A stretch of DNA of 60,000 nt from Liolophura sinensis. Taxonomy: Eukaryota; Mollusca; Polyplacophora; Chitonida; Chitonidae. The notes under the pieces are model-generated. The model did not search any database and was not told the DNA's origin. It saw only the letters and a program-made list of their open reading frames with translations. Position 1 is the stretch's first letter; each line of letters begins with the position of its first letter. The position numbers and the translations under genes were made by a program. Shown piece after piece: positions 46,901-58,900 of this stretch. The DNA lies in assembly GCF_032854445.1 (NCBI RefSeq), contig NC_088295.1:21689385-21749384 (forward strand). The letters run 5' to 3'.

Positions 46901-49900
46901 AAACTTCAACAACCACAGTAGTCAAAAAAGATAAATAAAACCAGGAAACCACAATGGTAGTCAACCAGACAGAAATACAGCTACCATGAGGGTCATTACA
47001 AGACAAAGAAAACCACCATGACACTCAACATAAGACAAATAAAATCACCATGTTGGTCAACATGAGATGAATAAAACTTACATGATAGTCAACTTGAGGT
47101 GAATAAAACTCACATGATAGTCAACATATGGCTAAAAAACCACATGATAGTTAACATGAGGCTAATAAAACTCACATGATAGTCAACATGAGACTAATAA
47201 AACTCCCATGAATAAAATCACTGTGATGGTCAACATGGGACAAACAAAACTCACATGATATTCAACATGGGACTAACAAAACTCACATGATATTCAACAT
47301 GAGGCTACTAAAACTCACATGATAGTCAACATGAGGCTAATAAAACTCACACGACAGTCAACATGAGACTAATAAAACTCACATGATAGTCAACGTAAGA
47401 CTAATAAAACTCACAAGATGGCCAATGTGAGACTAATAAATTATACCACCATAATTATCAACAGGAGTCAAAAAAAATCAACAGAAGACACATACAAATA
47501 AACTACCAAGAAAGACAAAAAGAAAGAAAAATAGAACTACCGTAAACATGATAAACCATGAAAAGAACAAATCAAAAAAGGCTAAAATTGTCAACAGGTA
47601 ATAAATGAACACAATGCAACAAGACAGGAAAAGGTTCCAGAGAAAGGAGATAGCAGGGACGGGCAAAGAGGTAAAAACCACCAATACTGTAAACAGATAA
47701 AACAACAAATGGGAGACAACCAAGAAGATTATGCAAGGCCACAAAAAAGATTCAAGACACAGAGAGACAAATAAACAATCAAGACACAGAGAGACAAATA
47801 AAAACAATCAAGGCTGACAGGGAGACAAATAAATCCAGCAAAAATATACAAAAATCTAAAATTTTTAAATTCTTCTACCCCATCATAAAGTGATGCTGAA
47901 CTGGCCGAAGTGGCGTTAAACCATAATCACTTTAATTTTTTTTAATGTCCAAGAACATAATCCAAACTATATCTTTCTAATCGTACGTTGCACTAGTAAG
48001 GAACAGACTTGCTCAGGACATGACCTTAACGAAAATCAATCATGGCCTATCTTCCTGAATAGAAATGAAATGAATGTGGTCTGGAACAAGTCAAGCAGCA
48101 GACTACTTTTATAGGTTCCTTTCTTCCAACTGATCCAATTAAGCTAACCATCCCCATGGCCTATAAGGAGGAGAACTCTTCCGTAGGAACCTCAGAACAG
48201 CTTTCAATGCAGCTAGTTTACGTAGTAGCACAAGAGATTTGCAGGGCAAATATAGGTTGTCAGTTTTTGCCCAGACCAAGCAATATGAAATCAGCCCAAT
48301 TAGTATATATAACATTATTCATATTTTCTATTATCCATTATTTCACAAAAAAGGTAAGATCAGATGCAAAGTTAATACTAAATGCATAAAGACTGTATCC
48401 AAAACACCTGAGATATGTCACAATATTATCCCACTCATTTGTGTTTGCCATGTCATGATACAAGTGATGCTCAAGACAAAAATATGTTTTGTCACCTCAT
48501 TTTCATTTATCTATTTATTTTTTGATGTGTGTTGTACTCTGTATTCAAGAGTATTTCATTTATATGATGGCGACCAGTATTATGATGGGACGAAACTTTG
48601 CACAGTCCGGGGGAACATGTCATTTTCAAACATAAATTTTAACACACCTACAATGGAAGAGAGTGATACATAATTCCTACACTTTAATCTCCCTGGCCCT
48701 CCTCCACAAGGTAAAGCAGTGGTAATAATAAATAGAGTCAACTAGATAAAGAGATTATTTTGAAAGTAAATGATTTGCCCATTGCAACTGTTCATTCATG
48801 AATGGCCTTTGTCAAGTTGAAACATCCTCATTTCAATCATGCAATCTTTTATTGCTACGACTATAAAAAAATATTTCTGTTTTTTTCTCAGAAATATAGT
48901 TTATCAAAGAGAATGAGACATTCCCACCATTCCCTTTTTTGTGGCAGTCTGGGGAAGGTTTGGCAGGTGGCCATTGCAGACTACATACATGTATCTACTG
49001 CATCACATAGGAAGTTTACTCATGTAACAATAATCCCTGGTTAATTTGAGACATCCTACAACAGCTTCCCACCTGTTGGCATAGTTAGAATACCAGAGGG
49101 CAAGGGGTACTATATATTCCACCCACACCCCACATGTCTGCCCCAATGGTTTACTGATTAACTGGTCTAGCTGTAGAGAGTATGGCATACATGATGTACA
49201 GGTACTACATTATGCAGCATATAAAGATGGAGAGACTCACTCAATCAGATCAATGAATTAAGTAAATTACAGGTGTATCACAAATGCTAAACATAAACAC
49301 AGACTTTACCATGGAAATTAACTCTTTTGAGCAAGCTTAATTTTTGTGTTAGGATTTTGTACAACATGTGCTCAATACATATCAATATGAAGACCAAAAA
49401 GATTACCACTGTCTTCACATGACAGGCATAGGATTAATTCTGGATTAAGCAAGATTATAACTACAAAAAACTTCCTCACTAAATTCGCATATAAGTAAAC
49501 ATAAATGCTACTGGAAGACAACCACAAAGCTGTCCGGTAAGTCTGGCGAAACAGAACAAGTTTTACATACAATACCACATCTGACCTATATTAACACACA
49601 CAACCTCATCACTTGTACATGAAACAATAAGATGAACCTACAGGTAGTACTATGGTCACAGCGTTCTTCATGATGTACATTTTTGTCCAGTTAAGCAGTT
49701 TAGAGTGTTTCCACAATAATACAGGTGGAGCAGAACTGTCAAAAGTAGCTTGAATGAAGTTGGAATATTTAAATTAATAAAACATTCTGTTAACAGAACA
49801 TTCTGGTCAACAGAACATTCTGCCATGCTGCCATCTAGTGCTGTGTGTGTCGGGTCTACAGTGTAGCTATATGTATTGTTAGCAGTCCAGGCTGAGCGAT

Positions 49901-52900
49901 GCTCATTCAGCAATGTGTAGGTGTTGAGGAATTTCATTGAGTGGTCTAGACTAGTACAATGCCCCTGCTCTGGCTATATACCTATATGTACTCTACTACA
50001 TACATACACAGCCCTAACTACCCAGTAATTCAGAACATGCTTGTAGACTTGTTTGACCAAGATCTGAGAATTTCAGCAGATTTTTATAATAAATTCTGAA
50101 CACTTCAGGCAGGAATAAATACCAGCCCTTGAGCATACATGTAGCTTATTAATTACCTCTGATGTTGTCAGTTCAGTAACAGTACATGTAACACAGTCCT
50201 GGGAAATCTGTCAGTTGTGTGCACTGAAGCATAAGCACATTCTCACTACAAAACGGCCTTTGATTTTTTTTTCACCTATGTTAGAATTATCTTCCACTGA
50301 GAAAGTTTCCATGGATTAAACAAGACAAACAGTATGTACTGTTATGTAGTAATAGCTACAACTATGTCTGCAAATTTATTGTAAGTTTCACAAATAATTG
50401 TCGTCAAAAAGTCTTTATACATTGAAAGTCTAAAAAAAAACATGGAAACATTGTAATCAGTCCATGAAAACCTATAAAAATATGGGGGAGAAGTTAGGGG
50501 GTGGGGGGGTACCGGGGCTGGAGGTAGAGGGTGAGAGCCAAAAGATACTACATTAGCCTGAGTATAACTGTATACACTACGGTAACTTTTGAAAATTTTA
50601 TCTTTTATAATTATGAATACATGAACTCCATAACTGTTAAATAATTGCTTTAATATGTAATGCAGAAAGGCACTGGAGTACAGCACTGCATTCCTTGTAG
50701 CTTTAATTATCGCATATAATGTAATATTTATATACCTCATGCTTGAGTACAGGTGTAGCATAAAAAGAAACAGACCTGTAGGCATTTTACCATTCACCAA
50801 TCAAACTGATTCGTGGTTACATGTTAAGGTCGTTTATTGATCAGATGGTTACAACTACGGGCTGGAAGAGATAAAATCATTTTCCTAGCTCAGTGCCACA
50901 CTGCTCCAGGCTTATTTTTACCTCACTACATGGCATGGCAGAACGGCTGATCATTCAGTACTTCAGTTAATACAATAATGACGACTGCCCGCAGGAGATA
51001 GCGTGTGAATGAGACGTACCCCACAGGAGCGCACTACGCTCCCACACAATTACCAATCAATTTACTACATGTATATTTTCAGCTTCATAAAACTGTGATA
51101 TATCACGCTTACCAAAGATCGCATGCTATGTCCATATAATACAGCATAAAGACACCTCTATGGTACAGTCATTAGGTCACAACCTCAGCTACAAATCAAT
51201 ATACTACAATCACATAAACATACACACACAGTATGTTTAATACAGCTACAGAATGAGCTGATTTCTTCACTGACATATCCCAAATTAACTGTGATGATTA
51301 GACATTACCCTAATTCCTCAACATTTTAGCACATGAAAAAGCAACTTTCAGTGTGAATTGTGCACCTTTCCACTTTGATTTTTCACGCAAATCTACATTG
51401 GGTGGGTTTGCCAATTTCAGGTCTTCAGAGAAAGTATAGTTTTATCAGTCTGCAAAGAATAATGCCTTCAGAACATGCTTGAATAAACATCTTTCAAACA
51501 TGCGAATAGGTTAAGAATGCAAATAGGTTAAGAATATCAAGTACATTTTACATCTGACACAAGTTCCCAGTACAACCAAAGATGTCAAGTACTCAACTGC
51601 CACAGTACAAATATTTTCTTGTACTCTACTTGCACTTTTGCACCAGACAATCTAAGCTAAATCTTCACCAAAGGGAGCAGGCTGTAGACTAATAGTGAAA
51701 GGTGCTTGCCTTTCAATCACTAGGACACAGTGACACATGGTTCAAATCTAGTCTTGTGTGTGTGAACAAGCTTCGGTCCTCTCTACTGTATGTATGTTTT
51801 ATTTTCAAATGCATTCCAGAGAATTAAATAGAAAATATAGTTTGTTTCTTGGTACATGTAATACATAAATACAATTCTCAGTATAGTCAGTGGTGATTTA
51901 TTCTGTTAAAATAAAACCTGAGAGCTTAGTCTGTTGGAGCATTCAACAAGTGCTAGTATGTGTGTTGTATATATATATATATATACACACAGTTTCAACA
52001 TTTGTCCTCATGTCAAAAACAGAACTATTTTATGGAGTGTGTGTACCAGATAGGTGGTTCCTTCACACCCAAATATAACTCTGTGTTATAAATAGTGTAC
52101 GTCATACACATGAACATGGTGCAGAAGTACACGTGGGCCAACAGCAGGACCTAGGCCCAGCTTCACCGCTCCTGCCTCTACAACCACCTGCCAACCACAT
52201 GCTGCACCACTCTAAATGTACACAGATTACTTACCTAGATAATAGCAAACCACACAATCCCAGGCATAGCAATACTGCTATATATAATAACTAATCTGTC
52301 TAATATAGAAGTTTTATGCTTTTCATTCAATTTTGAGAGAAAAACATGCAAGGTGTGAAGATATGACACAGACACATTTCATTTTAATACACATTTCACC
52401 TCTGGCTACATATAATATACCTGATGACCTGTTGATAATACTCTACTATACTTGGTTCTTATATACCCAATATAAAGAATAAACATGATCAAGTACAGTA
52501 ATTACTTTGTATAATAACAAGAGCATGAACACACTAATTTGCTTTCAAGACAGTGACTTGTAGTTGGCCACCTGTTTACATTAATTGTAGATTACGCTCA
52601 GTAATGCTACACATCCCACAAACAGTTTCACCTACCTGACATATAGCACGGTGTGCTGGCATCACCAGCCATGTACATCTCCACACGGGGTCCCCAAAAC
52701 TTCACACTTACTCCCTCAGTCACGGAATGCTGAATGCCTATATCTGTTCAGGAAAAGACAAAAAATGAGAATGTTCAGATGTGGAGAACTTTCTGTGCAT
52801 GAAGTACTGTAAACGGTATGTGAGAGCCAGGGAAGGAGATAAAGTCAGAGATGACGGGTCGAGCACGCGGACAGAGGATGCTAGAGTCAGGCAGGCCCGC

Positions 52901-55900
52901 CTCCCAGGTGGAATCAATGCTCAGGGGGATGGCAGACAGATATAGGGCCTATGCAATGCTGACTCAGGCCACTGATGAAATCAACATGAACGAAATCGAC
53001 ATGAACCATAGTTTACACGAGCAGGTTTCTCAACTTGAAAGGCTTACCTCAAACATAGATATGCTACCAATTCAACAGAAACTCCTCAGTCCTCCCAAAA
53101 AAATCCTCAGTCATGTCAGTGCTCTATTTCATACGTACAACTAAATCGCATGCAGTATCAGTATATTTCATTTACCAGTAGCACATATCTTACACATGTT
53201 ACCATATATCTGACACATACAGCGAATCTAGCCTAATTTTTCAACCTTTTTAACAGCCTCTGTAACCAACACTCATCAATATTTGAGACCTTCCGAGAAA
53301 AGTATGGAGAATGGAAAAACAATCTGCACAGTTTAATGAAGCTTGCATGTTAAGTGACACAAGCCAATCATTTTAGCATCATTTTCATAATAATTGCATG
53401 CATAAATTCCACTGAATAATGTGCTTTAAAGGTTGAAAAGGTATGGGAATTAGAGTAAACAGTTCATAAATGCAATCCACATACTTCCTAATATTTATAC
53501 ACATATTATATTTTTTATACTTCAAAATGCATAACAATCCTTTTTCAAGAACATACAAATATTCATAGGCATGGCACTGAACACCAATCATGATTAAATA
53601 AATAAAGACTATCCATGTACCCCTCAATATCTTTCACCTGATTCAATAAAAGAACTGTTAACTATTAACTGCAGGGTAATCTGCTAACACCTCCTAAACA
53701 GCATATAGCTCACCAGGTTTTAAAGCTAACACAGCTTTGGTACACTGAAATGTCTTTTCACCAGACTGTATCCGTCATCAGTTGTTCTCATACCGAGCTC
53801 TAACAAACCATATATACTTATATAGGACATCAGATCACATGGGTTTTACATATGATGCTAAATACAGACATGTTCGTGGGATCTCCACTGAAATAAACCA
53901 GAGTGATAATTTCAATGGCTGCACCTGCTATTTCTCTTTTGTCTAATGAGTCAACCAACTTGCTTTGTCATATGCTTAACTGTTTTAATAAACATCTGTA
54001 TGAGTGTATTACATGTAATTAGTTTGAAACTTAATATCATCTACAAATAACTTCAACAAAAATTCTAACAAGTCAACAATAGAAACTAGAAAAACCATTC
54101 ATCATCCAGTTGTAGCCCACTCTCCCCTTATACACACTACAAAATAGAATAATGTAAAGAACTGTAGCTTTCAGTATCAATCTTACTGCATACATTAATA
54201 ATGTGTTTATCAGGTGAAGGTCAGAAATAATTCAGCAAAACCTGTTTAGTTTACAAATGTTACATCCATCAAAAGACTACAGTATATAAATGAAGCTGAG
54301 ATACTACCTTTCACAATGGTGATCATCTCAAACACTTGCATGACCTATAGGCTTATACCTTGTCAAAATAATGAGAAATCATGCATTATAAACAGGAATT
54401 CATAAAGAAATATTTTCCTTTACAAAATTACAACAAGTTCTTTCAAGTTTCACAAATGCTGGGCTAAAATAGTCAGTTCATGTAACCTCATTTGTTACTC
54501 ACATTTTTGCAAACACCTTGCCAATGATCATCATGTTATTTATTACAACCTACCTCCCCACCCCCCACCTCCAAATGCCCCACCTGACTAACTAAAAATT
54601 TAAAAAGGGTGTTTCAATGCCCCACCCCCACCTCCAGCAACTTCATACCATACATACACATATATCTGATTTGTTAGACATTTCTGTGGAGTGACTGGAT
54701 TTTCAAGAGTGATCAGAAGTATCAAAACAGATCGACGAACAGATTGTAATACAGCAGAGATGACCTACAAAGACATATGTTGGCTAGGTATCAAACTATT
54801 AAAGTGTGAGATAATTTGTAGCAGGCCAGTATTCTGAATGGCACAGCCAAATATGACACATGTCCCTCCAGTCATCCATTAGAATCCTGCCGCTATATTC
54901 ACAGACTAAACACCAATAGTAAACTGATCAGTGAATCAGGATGCATGCCTCTAGCATGGGGCAAGCTGGTAAATACGTACATAATAAGCTTGAGGACAAC
55001 ACTGTCAACCCCAGATAGAATTAGTATCACCTGTATGCCGAAGTAGGAGAATACAATATGCCAGTGTGTTAGGTGACCTACATGAAGGCACAGGTGAACA
55101 TACCACAGTTGTACAGGTATGAGCGTCTCACCTGAGCAATCCAACAGCCAGCAATGTCATAGTTACAATAGCTCTGAATTCCACCGCTCTAATGTGAGAC
55201 AATAAATCGTCATTATAAAGCACATGAAACCAAGAAATACTTCCAACGCAGTCTAATATTCACACAGCCACAACCTATTTGTTTCAATGAACCGAGTCGG
55301 ACATCTGACTTAATATACCACAGCCATGCGGGAACAAGCTATTATTTAGGTCAAGGTCAACCATCAGCAAAAAAAAAGAAAGAAAATGTGCGCACATCTT
55401 GAACTACAAATTTATTGATAAACATATTCATCAAGCACCAACATGCACCATATCTGCACTATATATACACTAAGTGGTTTTCATATTTCATAAAACGGAC
55501 GTCACAAACAGCTGTGTTTTAACGTCCCTATAAATACCTGGCTGCAAAAATTACGCTTATCTGATAACTAATGCAGACAAAAGTGATTAAATATGTGATA
55601 AAGCAATTAATCAAGTTACCCATTAGTTTAATTGCATGAGAGTGAGCCTATGTCAGCATCCGGCATGATTAATTTGTTATGTTTCAACCGTGTTTCATTT
55701 TAATAAAAAAAATACAAATAAGTGCAGTAGAACACTCTTCCACTGACTAAACTGTGCTAAATATCTCCAAATCAATTAGTCACTTCCTAATTAGAAGGTA
55801 ATGAAATTAATTTTCTTAGGGCATAATGCAACAAATTATCTGTCTTTATTAAATAAGACTATCAAAACACACAATCACAATAAATGAGAGTTTTAAATAT

Positions 55901-58900
55901 TTGTATATACTATTGAAACATGTCATCGATAGAGAAATTCAGACAGAAAATCACGTCGTACTGGCATGACAAAGCATGTCAAAACAGTAAGTCAGGGAAA
56001 TTCAAAAACTGATAGTACACTCCTGAGTTGCAACAAAGCAGGAAGTTCCATGAAACTCATTACACATCATGATTAATCACATTACACAAAAAGTTTTATA
56101 CAAAAAATAGTATAGCCACCCACTCTGCTTAAAGCTTCATGAGAAAAATGAGTTAATAACTCTCCCTATCTTGCTTAGATGATGTTTACCGCATATCCAA
56201 AATATATTAGATAAAATAATAAAGCAATACACAAAAAGCAGTGTGAAACAACTTCACTAAAATTGAGAATATTTTCTCTTCAAGTTTGTAACTTGTGCAA
56301 TGTGATGGCTTTGCCCGCTCTCTAGTTGTACGTAGTAAGGTCAGCAACAAGCTGCAGTCGTGGGTTTCTTCCTGCCATAATGCTGGCCGCTGTCATGTAA
56401 GTGAAATACAATTGAGTACAGCATAAAACTCCAACCAAATAAATAAATCAAATAAATATCTTTTGTAGCTTAATCATACAGCCCATTAGTTTCAGACTAT
56501 TTCTAGAGGAAGTGAAGAAAATACATTTACTCAAACTGCCTAAATGGATAAATGCACAAAGCAGCAAAAACTGAATACAAACCAATCTCAAAAATTCACA
56601 CAACTTCTGTCCCCAAACATTAAACTGTCTTGTAATTTTTATCACTGGTGTTAAACAACTATCAAATAAATAAATAAATTTTATCACAATAAATAAGTTT
56701 CACAGAGTAAGGGACTCTAGGATACTGCCTAGTTTCTTCTTCTTCATATGAGTTTCTCTGCAAGGGACAGCTAGATATCTTTGACAAGTAAGATAAATAA
56801 TTATAAGCTGTAGGCCTATTTGCTATACATTACACAAAGACGCTGTTCCATCATCCCAAGTAAAGAGGCAGTCCTTTCACTTCATTCAGAAAATAGCTCT
56901 GACACTGCCCCTGTCCTCTTATTATGTACCAGGGTCCAATACATAAGAAGTCCTATAGCATGTTGAACACATCATTTGATGGTAACAAAGCTAAGATGAT
57001 GAAACAAGAAAGTTCCTGTGTAGGTGTTTACTTTAGTCCAAAACATCTAACATAGACTTAACACAGCGCAACCAGAAAAACAGCCATACTCTAGCACACC
57101 ATCTGCAGCCACCACATGGCTACAAAAATATCACATCTTGGCAGAATACAAAATTGTTAAATATAGGTTAGATATGTATACAGTGAGAGACTCCACCCAT
57201 CCAGATATAGGCAAACTGTATTAGTTATGTCAGGATGTTTAAGTGTATACAGTTCCACCCAGGCTATTAAAATACCAAAGTACAGATTTTATTTACATAT
57301 ATATATATATATATCTGAATCTTGGGACGACCACTGATACACAGGATGGAAAAAGAAGTCAACAGGAACTGTGTACCACCTTGTACATATCATGTGGTCA
57401 AAAACAAAAAGTATCTGCACTTCAATTTGAAATGTAAGACCAGCTATCCATTGTACAAAATAGAACAAAGATAAGATAACAGGCCTGTTATACCTGTTAC
57501 ACATGTATGTTTGTTTTGCATAGTATTTCCCACACAAGAAAAATGTCTTAACTTTGACAGATTTTATTCAGCCTTTTTGCAGAACTTTTTTTTCAATTCC
57601 ACAGTAATTTGCCTTCATAATGCAAAAATTCTATTAAAAAAGTAAAAAAAAAAAGGAAGTTCCAACAGACCTACCTTCATTTAGCAGACAGAGCTGGGTT
57701 ATGTGAAACAAGTATGGCCTGACTATAAAAAGCTATGTCCACACAAACAAATGTAATTATCTCTCTGTTCAGAGAATGACACTACATCAGAGAAATGGAA
57801 TCCGTGGTGAATTACCCAACATGACCAATGCCATTTCTCATCAGTTTTATGCTCTCAATGACTAGAGCATGAGAATGAAGCCTGTTTGCACTGACAGGGG
57901 ATGTACAGGACTGTACATGTAAGGCCACATCCTTGCCAGAAATGATTACTTCCTGAGCGGAGAAAACAAAACCATTCATGTCAGACAACTCTGCCAAGAA
58001 AACAACATACAAAGCCAACCAGAACTATTTTAAGGAATGCAGACATCGCTCTCCAAATTGTAAAGACATGACACAGTCTATTTATATGGGATACCTACAG
58101 CAGGCACAGTGGGTACTGGAGTGGGCTTAAGTGGGCTGGTGACTGTTTATAGGTTAACAAGGATCTGGAATGCCACGGCTGGCCAACATCACCAAAATAC
58201 CAAGTAACTCAACTTCTGGTGGAAAGGTGGGCACAACAAAAGGAAAGAGAGAGAAAATAGGTGTGTAAAATCATGCACTATAAGAGAGAGGTTTGCAAGC
58301 GAGAGGTCCACATGCTTCAGTACCTGCTGCATGATTTCCACGAAATTCCAGCTAGATTAAAACATGACTACAAATGCATACTACTAGTATATAGCAGGAT
58401 ATTCATGCTAGGAAATAACAACCACGTGAATAATATGAATGCCAAAATTCTTGATTGGAAGTAATGTATATTCATCTCCAAACTCTCCTATCTAGACATC
58501 ATACTGAACATTCACCTTATTCAGAAGTTTAGGAAAGCCTAATACTAAGTGGCTAGGGCGATTTTTAATAGCAGTTTGAAAGGCTGTGCCTAGTCCCAAC
58601 TGAACTGTTGTGGATAAAAAAAAGGCTGATATTATGGCTGCTCTTTTTGGCTCTCTAGATTTGGAAGACATTTACATCCAGCTGACCCGAGTCAAAAGTT
58701 AAACCTATTATCACCTTATTAAAAATGGTAAAATTTACGTACAGATTATGTAATACCTGCATCACTGCCTGATAATTTCTACACATGTACATGTATCACT
58801 GCTCCAGATCACTAGAAGGGAATTAACATCCAATCACATCAATCAAGGCTGTGTTCACATTGAGTTGGCCTATAACTCTCTACTTGTAATATATACCTAA

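Larger units (their letters stand above)
52744..57674 (-). other. Gene 2 intron 2
   Basis: About 4.9 kb, mostly CpG-poor. It includes a plus-strand helical-looking ORF (52.85-53.14 kb), a CpG-retaining pocket (about 54.9-55.7 kb), a SINE fragment (56.34 kb) and an AT microsatellite (57.3 kb). Confidence 0.5.

Noticed and set aside
57812-58018. Minus-strand ORF as a gene 2 exon
   Set aside because: There is a good acceptor (TCTCCGCTCAG) but no donor in a phase that fits neighbouring candidate exons.
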